From Spinacia oleracea (Eukaryota > Streptophyta > Magnoliopsida > Caryophyllales > Amaranthaceae), in contig NC_079487.1 in assembly GCF_020520425.1 (NCBI RefSeq), positions 127,928,385 through 127,992,384 of the forward strand: 64,000 bases of DNA, read 5' to 3'. Shown one piece after another: positions 9,554-20,500 of this stretch. The notes under the pieces were generated by a model that had not been told where the DNA came from, ran no database searches, and saw nothing but the letters and a program-made list of their open reading frames with translations. The position numbers and the translations under genes were made by a program. Within the stretch, counting starts at the first letter, position 1. Every line of letters starts with the position of its first letter.

Positions 9554-10127
9554 CTTGCCATACAAAAAAAAAAAAAAAATTAATTCCTCACCTCCGGCGA
9601 CGAGGGAGCCCACATGGCCGACGACCACGGCGTTGGAGGAGCGTCGTCGACCGTGGGAAAGGAAGGGATGGTGGTGCGCGCTGAATGCTTGTGAAGATGG
9701 TGGTGCGAGAGGGTGGTTGGCTGCGTGGTGGGGAGGGGTGTGTTGGGCGCGCGCAGCAGTACGTGGTGGTGCTGGTAGGTGGTTGGCTGCGTGGTGGGGA
9801 GGGGAGTGGCCTTGGGCGCGCGAAGCAGTACGATGGGCGAGGCCGGAATTGGGGTGGTGGTGGTGCTGGGAGATGCGAATAGGGGAGGTGGTGGTGCTGG
9901 TAGGTGGTTGGCTGATGCGAATAGGGGAGATGGTGGTGCTGGTAGGTGGTTGGTGGTGCTGGGGCGAATAGGCTGCCGGAATTTAGGCCGGAATTTGTTT
10001 ACCGATACTGGAGAAAGAGAGGGGGTGAAATGTTGTGGTAAATTGTGATTTTGTGGTTAGTTTTTATAAGGGCACAATTGTCCTTTCAAGTGAAATACGC
10101 GGGCGTTTTTAACGGATTAGGACGTCG

Positions 10128-11430
10128 AATTGCGATACACAAAAGAAATTGCATATGTATTCTTTACTGTATTAGTATACATACATCATTGTTTATACTT
10201 TTGCCCTTTTTCTCTCCTTCATGTACAATATTTTATCAAAGTTGATAAAACAAAAAAAAAACATTATTAATAAAATCAACCTTAATTACATGTATAAAAG
10301 CAATTGAGAGCTGAAATTTTGTATGCTCATAATTTACTTTTTTTTACACGAAATACAAATGTATAATTTTTAATTTCTAGACATGCCACATTTATCTATG
10401 TCAATCGTTTTATATGTTTGTCAATAAGTAAATGGAAAAGGTTGATATATACGGAGTACATTTTGTGAAGTTTACATAGAGTCAAGTGTAATCTATACTC
10501 CGTATTCCATAATTGTAAAAAGTACTCCGTAGTAACGATCTTTCGGTCCACCTTATAAGACCATCTTGGAACCGCAGCTGGATATATTGACGTACATCAT
10601 AACTCTCCATTACTCCGTACATCAACTGATCAATTGCGATGCAAAACATAGGCTGAGTTTCTTAAAGTTTTTTTTGACTCGATTTTACTTTAATCAATAT
10701 TTAAGGAATGGAGTATTTTTTATGAATAGTACGCAACTCGTTTTATATTACATTGTATGTTTTATACACATTTTAAATTCTATTCTTAGCGAGGATATAT
10801 GGTAGGTCAAATTTTCTTAAATTAATAAGGGTCCAATAATAAACTTAGGCACAGTCACAAGCCCAAGAAGAAAAGACAGAGCGGCCAAATGAAGGAAGAG
10901 ACCAACAGAAGCGTAAGCTTAGGAAGACCAAATTTCCAGCGCCAAATGCAAAGAGCGTGGAATAAGTCAAGGCTGACGTGGCCTCTATTACCGCACTCCT
11001 CTCCTCTGTTCTAGCAGTTATGGGGATAACTCCCACTCTCCCACAAATTGCTCTTCAACCAACTCTTAGTAAGGGTATATCTACAGTAGAAACCGACATT
11101 TGGAAGGACATCATGAATACACAAACAAAGCATTTCATAATTTTCGTAGCTTTCCTTAGCTTTAGCCCTAGCGCTTAGTTTAGCCTTAGGCTTAGTAGTG
11201 TAGCAGTAGCGTAGCAGTAGTTCGTAGAATTCTCCCATGTATTGAAGAACTTTCGGCAGCTATACTAGTGTGTTTTCCAAGCATTTAACCATGGAAGTAC
11301 ATTTATTCATAAATTAATGTTTGTCCAGTTTTTATTACATATCAATCAATGATATTTGTTTTACTTTGTATGATGTTTTCTGAATTAAGCATTTCATTTC
11401 GCATAAACTTTGTCATAAAAAGGGTTATAT
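10128..11430. other. Intergenic DNA, no gene seen
   Basis: The sequence is AT-rich with several 'tactccgta' remnants. At 11135-11240 there is a run of 'ccttag/gcttag' words that could be degenerate retroelement LTR sequence; nothing more can be supported. Confidence 0.45.
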
Positions 11431-11533
11431 TTTGGTGATTCTTACAAAATTACGTTCACGAGCGAGGCCTTTACATAATAAGGTCAGTTTTCCTTTAAGG
11501 AAAATACCCCTAGACACCTTTATCGCCTTACGG

Positions 11534-11655
11534 GATAAGGTGTTATTTGGCCTATTGCTTGTTCGCTTTATCAACAACCAGTTAGTTACTTACAGGATAA
11601 TGTGCTATTGGCCTATTGCTTGTTCGCTATATCAACAGCCAGTTAGTTACTTACC
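11534..11655. repeat. Tandem duplication of a unit of about 60 bp
   Basis: The words 'ggcctattgcttgttcgct' and 'cagttagttacttac' occur twice, about 60 bp apart, with a few differences. The flanks to 11882 are full of 'cttatctgaa' words, also seen at 38590-38830, which suggests a decayed MITE family. Confidence 0.6.
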
Positions 11656-11904
11656 TTTTAGGTTCCGTACTAATCAACTTATTTTGTCTGAATTTATATA
11701 TCTGAACTTATCTAAACTTAATTGAACTTATCTGAACTTAATTTATCTGAAAAAAACTTATTGTCTGAAACAAACTTATTTGTGTGAAAATATCTGGAAA
11801 AAAACTTATTTTTTCCGAACTTATCTTAACTTATTTTATCTGAAATAACTCAAAATAAGTCGAACAAAACCTTGCCTTAGACCATACACAAATTTCTATT
11901 ACTC

Positions 11905-12504
11905 GGGTGATGATAAAGGTCACAAGTTGCGACAATATTTAGTTGTCGCAATCTTACGTGTCGGAGTTTAATTGGTACATTAGGCGCCACGTAGGCTATG
12001 CATAATCATAATATCTTTACTAACAATGCAACATTTTTACTATATATGAAAATATATACTTCCTCCTTTCCGAAAATATCGCACCATTTGTTTTTTACAC
12101 TATTCACACTATGACTTTGGCCATTTTTTGTGATTCGTACGTAAGGAAATTTTAGTCATGTGTGGTCATGTAAGATTCGTGTCGATATATATTTTCTAAA
12201 TATTATTTTTTTATAATTTTTACTTGCACACGATTTGAGATATTAAGAGTCAAAATAATGGTTAAAGGAGTAAAAGTCAACCATGGTGCGATATTTTCGG
12301 AACGGAGAAAGTATATAAATAAGGTAGTTGATATAATGAATGAAACAAATTAGAATATTAAGATTTTCCTACCCCTTTTTGAAACATGTATAATAGGTTA
12401 TATAAGTTAAATATTTTTGTTTTCAATTTAAATCATGATAATCGTGTCATGTCATCATTATGGCACGACTTGAAGGTTGCACGTTGCGACCTTTATCATT
12501 TTCG
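11905..12504. mobile_element. Small MULE-type MITE, copy 1, interrupted by a Stowaway-like element
   Basis: The left end 'gggtgatgataaaggtcaca' and the right end (read inverted) 'cgaaaatgataaaggtcgca' match the two 342-bp copies at 25737 and 37791, which have 9-bp target duplications. Here the total is 600 bp because a 253-bp element plus TA is inserted at 12059; without it the length is about 345 bp. No exact 9-bp duplication is left at this copy. Confidence 0.7.
12059..12311. mobile_element. Stowaway-like MITE (family 'ccgaaaatatcgcacca'), nested
   Basis: It is flanked by TA dinucleotides. The ends are 'cttcctcctttccgaaaata' and, inverted, 'ctttctccgttccgaaaata', both continuing 'tcgcacca'. 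It is 253 bp long without coding potential. TA duplication and these ends fit Tc1/mariner-derived Stowaway elements. It is inserted within the small MULE at 11905-12504 and is therefore younger than it. Confidence 0.8.
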
Positions 12505-12728
12505 ATTCCATTTAAAACATATACAAGTAAGCACAATATAGATATGAACGGAGTCAATCAAGTTCTCTTGTGGATTATTTCCACTTATTTCATGAATTCG
12601 TAGATAAGTTTAGGAAAAGTAAGGGTTGATCAATTATAATTAAAAACTAAAATAAATTTTGATAAGTTCAGATAAAATCTAATAAGACAAGTTCAGGAAA
12701 AAAATATAAGTGAAAATAACACACTAGT

Positions 12729-13210
12729 TGATGTGGCATAAAAAGAATGTCCAAGTAGGACCAACCTTGTCATTACACGTGGCACATTTGGGAAAACTAT
12801 GTTAAGCCATTCGTAGCCATCGTAGGCAATAGCCCATGAGCAGCACTTAAAGAGTGTACCTAAAGCCAATAAAGGCCCGAACATAGAGAGGCCTATTTAA
12901 CCATTTACTCCTCTAATTCAAGAAGTAAGGGACACATGTTTCACTTAGAGAGGCTAAGCAATCAGATGGCTAAGTTTTAGGAACATTTCTCAAAACCTAG
13001 CATTATAAATAGTCTAATTTCTAAGGTAAAAGGACATGCAATTCATTCCTATTTGACTGTTCCTATCTTGTTCTGTCTTCTTTCTCTAGCAAAAAACCTA
13101 CTTAATTAAACATCGGAGGGAATATTTCTAAGGGAATATTCTTGTTTTGCATGTTGTCGTAAAAAACGTGTCGGCGTATACCTCATTGGAGCATGTACAC
13201 ATCAACATCG
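12729..13210 (+). repeat. Possible solo LTR of a retrotransposon
   Basis: A 'tataaata' box at about 13003 is followed by 'ttctctagcaaaaaacc', 'aattaaacatcggaggg' and a short tail. The 'aaacatcggaggg' word is common near the 3' part of plant Ty3-gypsy LTRs. Neither end nor a target duplication could be fixed and no internal domain is nearby, so this is tentative. Confidence 0.3.
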
Positions 13211-13409
13211 AAAAAACCCCACATCACCATTACTCTTAATAGGAATACGTTTAAGCTTCAATTCCAAAAAATCTCATCAAATAATGGTTAACCCTTATAT
13301 AGTTACCCCTCATGAACACATTATATAGTTAACCCTTATGATCGACACTACATGCAAATGAATTCAATAATAAACGACCTGCATATTCCTTGTTTACCAA
13401 ACAATAATA

Positions 13410-13662
13410 CTTCATCCGTTCCGGAAATGTCGTACCATTTGTTTTTTACACTATTCACACTACGACTTTGACAATTTTTTGTGATTCGTAAATAAGGAAA
13501 TTTTAGTCATGTGGGGTCATGTTAGATTTGTGTCGATATATATTTTCTAAGTATTAATTTTTTATAATTTTTACTTGCACACGATTTAAGATATTAAGAG
13601 TCAAAGTAATGATTAGATGAGTAAAAGTCAACTATAATGCAATATTTCCGAAACGGGTGAAG
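13410..13662. mobile_element. Stowaway-like MITE, second copy of the 253-bp family
   Basis: It has TA on both sides, the same length and body as the copy at 12059 ('gttttttacactattcacac', 'ttgtgattcgta'), and ends 'cttcatccgttccggaaatg' and 'aatatttccgaaacgggtga'. It is more diverged at the right terminus. Confidence 0.8.
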
Positions 13663-15706
13663 TATAACTTTTAAAAAAGCTTACTCGTCCGTTGGTGTAA
13701 CAGTTGACCTTATATACTATGATCGATAATACAAGTGTACATTTGACTTATAGCAAAGTGTAAAAAAGGGGGGGGGAGGTGGCAATCAAGCGTAGCAGCT
13801 AGCATGGGAGGAAGAATGGAGACATGGTAGATGAGTATCGAGTTCACGTGATGATGCATCGTTTTCTCGTTGGCCTCTATCGTTCATCTTTTAGCAGAAA
13901 ACATAGTATAGTTAATTAGTTATGTACCATAACTTTATTTTTATGCACATTTTTATCATATGGTCTGTTCCATGTCCAACTATACGATACATAACTCATT
14001 TGATTGTTTCATTTTCTCATCTTTATTTGTTAAGTGTCATGGTCGCGCACGCCTCTTTATTGTATACGGAGTACTACTATTCTCTGCTCTTAGACTCTTC
14101 AAGTATTACACGTACAAGCTAGACTACTAGAAGATATCTATGAAGCCCCGGCCCTCAACGCTACTAATTAATAGAATTAGACTTTTAATTAACAACAACA
14201 CTGATTAATGGTAGTAATTAGTAATAACTCCTAGTCTCAGTTCATAATACACATTACACGTAGTCTTAACAAGGGTTGGGATTCCTATGATATGATGTCC
14301 AATCGTCCATATCTATATTATATTACTCCATTAAAAAGAAACATTATATCTATATTGATCATCTCAAGACGCTGATTAGATTGCAAACGTCGATCATCTC
14401 ATATTCTCATTCAGCGGCTTGAGATGATCAATATAGATGTATAGCCCTAATTTACTTTCGATTGTAAATAATGTCTACTTAGAAGTGACACTCGTACGTA
14501 TCAGGAGCTCCTCATGTACTTCTTATTACCTTTCAACAACAACAACAACAACAACAAAATTACTTGTAGTTCATAGGTAATCCATGTGTCTACGACCCTA
14601 TCCTTGTTTCCACAAGATATGAAATTAAGATCTTAAGGTTGTCCAAAAAGTTAATGATTTAACCATTGAAACATGTCATATTACATGTTATCTTTAACAA
14701 ACAATTTTTTTTATAACAGAACATTATAATAAAGTAACTTTTATAATTAAGGCATCACCTATGCTCAAATATTAGTTATAGTTAAAATGTACCGTGTAAA
14801 TTATGAATTAAAAAAAATCCATCAACTTGGCTTAGAAATTGGAAGCGATAAGCTAAGAGCCAGCTAAGAAGATAATAATAAGATGAGTAGGGAGTATGTA
14901 ATTTACTCGCACCAAATTCCAACTACAACTTGACAACCTCAAAATAGTCCTTATCACCTTTCACTACCAATAATAAATAATATTAATAATAATAAAATAA
15001 TAAATTCATGTGAAGCAATTGAATTAGACAAGCTGAAACCTTTGATGTAATTGACTAAACAAGATCCAATAAGAAGCCTTGTCCATATTTTTTGGTTGAA
15101 AATATATGTAATTTTGTGAAAAGAAGCATATACATACACATCCTACTTTTGTGGAAATTAATTGGTGAGATAGTGACATTGATTTGCAACAGACGCAATA
15201 AACGACTATTAGACACAGTCATTTTGATTTACATCAAGTTTCATAGTTTGGTATTGCTACTCACCCATCTACTCCGTATATGTAATGAAATGGGTCCTAA
15301 ATTCCTAATTCAAGTAAGTGGTGTTCGGTGTACATGGACAGATTTTAACTATACATTCAACAATTCTTGCTAGCTACCACATAGTACGGTGTAGTCATTC
15401 CAAAAATACTGGAAATTTTTAATTCATCAGAATAAGTTGACGGGCTTGCTACATATAAGGTCTATAACACGTTTATGTTTAAACTTTTAGAGGTCATATT
15501 TTTAAATTTACTTTGTTTGAAATAAATCAAAATAACTCAGTCAATCCATTCTTATAACACTGTTCATATGCGTAACATTTCAATCACAAGTTCCTTGATC
15601 GGTCGGTTTTGCAAGTGAAATCAATGTTCAACTTGTTGAATAGTACTTATAATTGACCATTAGACTTGCTAACTCCAAAACATCACAAATCTAAAACTAG
15701 CAAACA
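13663..15706. other. Intergenic DNA upstream of the copia element
   Basis: No gene is recognised. It holds a G run at about 13769, a 'caacaacaa' microsatellite near 14535 and a perfect 21-bp inverted repeat (14348-14368 with 14418-14438), listed separately. Confidence 0.5.
14348..14438. repeat. Perfect 21-bp inverted repeat with a 49-bp loop
   Basis: The arm begins 'atctatattgatcatctca' and is exactly reversed at 14418-14438. The loop also contains 'gatcatctca'. The size fits a small foldback or a miRNA-like precursor; there is no evidence of transcription. Confidence 0.55.
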
Positions 15707-15711
15707 ATGTG

Positions 15712-16092
15712 TGTTGGTTAATACCATGCAGTACCATGCAATGCAGTACCACCTCATTAGTGTGCATCATCTATCACCTGATTATTTCTTCTCTAATTGA
15801 TTTTAGCTGACGTGGCAAGTCAGCAGGTGGTCTGTTATTCTTCTGCATTCTGATTGGTTGTTATGCTCATGCTGCTCTCTGATTGGTTAGGACAGCATTA
15901 CAGTTTTCTATATAAGCTTATCTATTGTATTATTGCAGTTAGTTAGTTTTTCCCTAATTGCTTGAGCTGTAAGCAAACCATCAATAAAGATTATACTCTC
16001 TCTTCTTCCTTAGCAGCTCAGTTTATAGTTGCTAAGGCCCAAACTGTGCGTTTGTTCTAAGCTACTTCAATGGAGATCAACTGATTTCATCA
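15712..16092 (+). repeat. 5' LTR of the copia element
   Basis: A 'tatataa' box at 15909-15915 and an 'aataaag' signal at about 15984 mark the promoter and a possible polyadenylation region. It is nearly identical to the 3' LTR. Confidence 0.97.
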
Positions 16093-16104
16093 TGGTATCA
16101 GAGC
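16093..16104 (+). promoter_or_regulatory. Primer-binding site (initiator tRNA-Met)
   Basis: 'tggtatcagagc' directly follows the LTR. It is complementary to the 3' end of plant initiator tRNA-Met and is the standard primer site of plant copia elements. Confidence 0.93.
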
Positions 16105-16399
16105 AGTAAGATCAAGATTCTGGTTCAATTCTCTATTCTGATTCCGCTGGTATGCTTCAATCAAGATTCTGAGTTCTTTATTCTTCGAGGTCTGTTCATC
16201 CTCAATTTTGTTCTGGTTTTTCTTTCCTAATTGCTGATTGATTAGGAAATCCTGCTGGTATTTCTTTCCTAATTGCTGATTGATTAGGAATTCCTGCTGC
16301 TGTTGTTTCTAAATTGTTTCTGCTGGAATCAATTTGTTAATTGATTGTTAGATTTCGTTCTACTTAGATTCTGTTGCATAAACCTAGAATCCTGTAGGA

Positions 16400-17515
16400 A
16401 TGGCTACACCAATTTTAGCACCAAATCAGGATCCTGCTAGTCCTTTCTATCTTCATCCAACTGATAACACAGCTAGTCAGCTAGTTTCAATCAAGTTCAA
16501 AGGTGAAGGTTATGGTGATTGGAGAAGGAGCATGATGATTTCTATGTCTTCTAAGAACAAGTTAGGTTTTTTTGATGGCACAATAGCAAAACCAGATCCT
16601 ACTCACCCTACTTACCAAGCCTGGACAAGGTGCAATGATATGATGATATCATGGTTACTGTCTAATCTTGATGGTTCAATATCCAAGAGTGTTCTGTATT
16701 TTCATACTGCTAGGGAGATATGGCTAGATCTAGAAGATAGGTTTGGCTTTGTATCTGGTCCACAACTCTTTGCTTTAGAACAACAGGCATCTGAAATTAC
16801 ACAGGGAGGACACAATGTGGCTGAGTTTTTCACTGAAATCAAGTCCATATGGGACAAGATAAGTGCAGCAAATCCATTGCCAACATGCACCTATAACCTA
16901 TGTGTATGTAATGTGACACAAAGAATCTTTAAGATGCAGCAAGAGCAAAGGCTTATGCAGTTTCTCATGAAGTTAGGAGAACATTTGGCTGTAACCAGAG
17001 GAAGTCTTTTAATGATGCAACCATTGCCTACCATTTCACATGCATATAGAATGCTGGCACAGGAAGAAAGGCAAAGAGAGATTGGTGCAGTCACACAACA
17101 ACATGAGAGTCATGCTTTTGCAGTTGACAGAAGGAGGTTTAATGATAACCAAAATAAGGGAGTTTTCAGGAACCAACAACCTTATTACAAGAGCAACTAT
17201 GCAGGAGGAAACAAATCATCTGTGTACAAAAGACCTTCCATCTATTTTTGTGATCACTGCAAGATCAATGGGCATAGTACTGAGAGATGCTTCAAGCTGC
17301 ATGGATTCCACCTGGTTTTACTGGTTTCAAATCTGACAGAAAGACTGCAGCAGTGGCTTACACAGATGAAGGCTACACTGATGAAGAAATGGGAGAATAC
17401 CAACAACAGCTCCAACAACAGCAATCATTCTATCCTCCAGAAAGAGATCATTCTCAGACACAAATGCAGCCTCAACCAGGATTTCTCATTGCAGAACAAT
17501 GTTCACAGTTACTGA
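16400..17515 (+). CDS. Copia Gag, with the C-terminal part out of frame
   Basis: The frame encodes 371 residues. The N-terminus (PFYLHPTDNTASQLVSIKF, WRRSMMISMSSKNKLGFFDG) is the capsid-type gag domain of plant copia elements. A CCHC zinc knuckle CDHCKINGHSTERC lies at residues 284-297 and binds RNA. Shortly after it, near 17306-17312, the family's usual continuation is found in another frame (that of the Pol frame). The last 70 or so residues here are therefore a frameshift artefact, most simply explained by loss of one base. Start chosen at the first ATG after the leader; the context 'ggaatggct' is good. Confidence 0.9.
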   Translation: MATPILAPNQDPASPFYLHPTDNTASQLVSIKFKGEGYGDWRRSMMISMSSKNKLGFFDGTIAKPDPTHPTYQAWTRCNDMMISWLLSNLDGSISKSVLYFHTAREIWLDLEDRFGFVSGPQLFALEQQASEITQGGHNVAEFFTEIKSIWDKISAANPLPTCTYNLCVCNVTQRIFKMQQEQRLMQFLMKLGEHLAVTRGSLLMMQPLPTISHAYRMLAQEERQREIGAVTQQHESHAFAVDRRRFNDNQNKGVFRNQQPYYKSNYAGGNKSSVYKRPSIYFCDHCKINGHSTERCFKLHGFHLVLLVSNLTERLQQWLTQMKATLMKKWENTNNSSNNSNHSILQKEIILRHKCSLNQDFSLQNNVHSY

Positions 17516-20500
17516 GTCTTCTGAACAAGCAACAAAATGACAAAATGTGTCCACCAGAGAATCAAAATGATGAAGGAGAACCTTCAGCTCATGCTTTCAT
17601 GGCAGGTAACACTTTCTGTTTTCTTACATGTTCTCAATCCAATTGGTTGCTTGATAGTGGAGCATCAGATCACATGTGTGGGAACTTGAATATGTTTGAT
17701 TCTTATGAGGCTATATTTGGAAACAATGAGTTCATAACTATCCCTGATGGAAGAAGAGTAGGAATACAGCATAAAGGAACAATCACTATTAATGATAACA
17801 TACAGCTGAAAGATGTACTGCATGTGCCTGATTTTCACTACAACTTATTGTCTATCAACAAACTGTGCAAAGACCAGAATTGCACAATCTCATTCACTGC
17901 TGATAAATGCTATGTTCAGGACCATTCAATGAAAGAGCCACAGGTTCTTGGTAGTGTGAGGTCAGGATTATACAGCATTGATGACAACAAGCTACAAACT
18001 GATGGTGTACCATCTTCAGCTACCTGTTTTCAAGCATCTAATAACAGCAAAGTTGCTACACAGATTTGGCATTTGAGGCTTGGACATGTTCCCTACAATA
18101 AGATGAAGCTAGTGATAGATAGCTTAGCTACTCCTTTGACACATGATAGTATATGTCAAATTTGTCCTGTAGCTAAACAAGTTAGAAGCTCATTTCCAGT
18201 CAGTAGCATTAAAAGTACAAAAATGTTTCAACTGATACATTTAGATACTTGGGGACCATATAAGCACAAAACTCATTCTGGCTGTACTATGTTTCTTACT
18301 ATGGTGGATGATTTTACAAGAACTACCTGGACTCACCTTTTGAAATCTAAAACTGATGCAATTCCAGTGATAGTTTCTTTTTTGAACATGGTAGAAACAC
18401 AGTTTAATTCAAAAGTCCAGTACATCAGATCAGATAATGCTTTGGAGTTATGTGAAGGAGATATGAAGAAACTACTGCTACAAAAGGGAATTGCTCAGCA
18501 AACTAGTTGCAGTGGCACTCCACAACAGAATGGAGTGGTGGAGAGGAAACATAGACATTTGCTTGAAACAGCTAGAGCTTTACATTTTCAATCCAAACTT
18601 CCTATGAAATACTGGGGAGAATGTGTTCTATGTGCCACCTATTTGATAAATAGGATGCCCTTGAAGAGTATTGGCAACCTCACACCATATGAAAAACTTC
18701 ATGGGCACAAACCTCTTTATGATCACTTAAGAACTTTTGGTTGTCTGGTGTATGTCTCCACCACCAAAGCTCACAGAACCAAGTTTGATGCTAGGGCCAT
18801 CCCTTGTGTTTTCATTGGTTATTCACCATCTCGGAAGGGGTATAAAGTGCTAGATAAAAACACATGCAAGATTACAGTATCAAGGGATGTAGTTTTCCAT
18901 GAAACACATTTCCCTTTTCATCACCTTGATATTGTCCTTCCTTCTGATAACTCATCACTTATTTCTGAATTTTCACCTTACCTTTTTCTTCCTGTTCATA
19001 CTCTTTTTCTTCCTGATCCAGACACTATCCTACCCTTCACAATTTCACCTCAAATTCCTTCCCATATCTCCACTTCAAATGACTCATCTTCAGAACCTTT
19101 CTCTGCACCTTCTACTCCTCATTCCATCTCTAACTCTACACCACTCACCACTCCTGATTCTTCTTCTATCTCTTCTTCTGTATCACCTGTGAATCAGCCA
19201 TCTCTCAACCCTTCACCACCTCCTATTCGAGTCTCTAACAGATCACACAAACCACCCTCATATCTGTCTAATTACCATTGTTATACTGCAACTCACTGGT
19301 GTAACTTAGTCTCCTATAAGAATCTACCTTCCAGTCATCATGCTATGGTGGTTTTACTTGACAATATTACTGAACCAAGTACTTATACAGAAGCTGCACA
19401 GAAACCAGAATGGGTACAAGCTATGGAAAAAGAGATTGCAGCTTTGTTACACAATGACACATGGGAGGTAGTTGCCTTACCAGTTGGAAAGAAACCCATT
19501 GGTTGCAAAAGGGTCTTCAAAGTCAAACTTAAAGCAGATGGGTCACTAGAAAGGTGTAAAGCAAGTCTGGTTGCTAAAGGTTTTACACAGAAATATGGGA
19601 TTGACTATGAGGAGACATTCTCTCCTGTAGTCAAGATGGCAACTGTCAGGTGTATTATTGCTCTTGCAGCAAACATGAAATGGGTGATTTACCAACTGGA
19701 TGTGAATAATGCATTTCTTCATGGAGATCTCCATGAAGAAGTGTACATGAGAATGCCTGAGGGAATACCTAATCCTAATAATATGGTTTGCAGATTAAAG
19801 AAGTCTTTGTATGGTCTCAAACAGGCTTCTAGGCAATGGTTTGCCAAATTACATGGAGAATTACAACATCTGGGTTTCATTCAGTCCAAGAATGATTATT
19901 CCCTTTTCATTAAAAGACATGGTGATGATATTACTCTAGCTGCTGTATATGTTGATGACATCCTACTCACTGGTAATCATCTGCCTACTATAAACACTCT
20001 TAAAGCTCACTTGGATGCTGTTTTTAGCATCAAGGATTTAGGGGTAATGAGCTATTTCCTTGGTATTGAAGTTGGCTACTTACCAGATGGAGTGGTTCTC
20101 ACACAGAAGAAGTTTACAAAATCCCTATTGTCTGACTGTGGTTTTGATCTACACAAGTCAGCTGTCACCCCTCTTTCCATCAACACAAAACTATATGCTG
20201 ATGAAGGTCTCCCTTATGATGCTCCTGAACATTACAGAACATTGGTTGGAAAGCTCAATTTCCTTACCCACACTAGACCCGATCTATGTTTTGCAGTACA
20301 ATTGTTGAGTCAATTCATGCATATGCCCAGAATTCCTCATGTTACATCTTTGCAACATGTTCTCAGATATGTGGCACACACTGCAGGGCAGGGTATCATT
20401 CTCAAAGCTGCAGATTCTCTCACCTTGCAAGCTTTTTCTGATAGTGATTGGGCAGCCTGTCCAAACACCAGGAAGTCTATCACAGGACATGTTTTGTTAC

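Larger units (their letters stand above)
6704..10127. mobile_element. 3.4-kb DNA transposon with 'cgacgtcctaatccg' termini, superfamily unassigned
   Basis: The left end 'cgacgtcctaatccgctaaa' and the right end (read inverted) 'cgacgtcctaatccgttaaa' agree over about 27 bp, both continuing into 'aacgccc'. No target duplication is obvious, so the class is open. The left subterminal region (6781-7170) is a C-rich set of repeats; for example a 25-bp block starting 'tcgacgcgaattgat' at 7043 recurs at 7129. The right subterminal region (9690-9960) is a G-rich set, roughly mirror-like. The interior has pieces of a possible gene and two foldbacks, and is AT-rich elsewhere. It is likely non-autonomous or decayed. 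Confidence 0.6.

Noticed and set aside
9386..10048. Several open frames rich in Gly, Trp and Val
   Set aside because: They overlap a hairpin and G-rich tandem repeats; low-complexity translation, not a gene.
17287..17306. ATG at 17287 as a genuine Pol start
   Set aside because: It lies out of frame inside the Gag zinc-knuckle region; copia elements make one Gag-Pol polyprotein, so it is a by-product of the frameshift.
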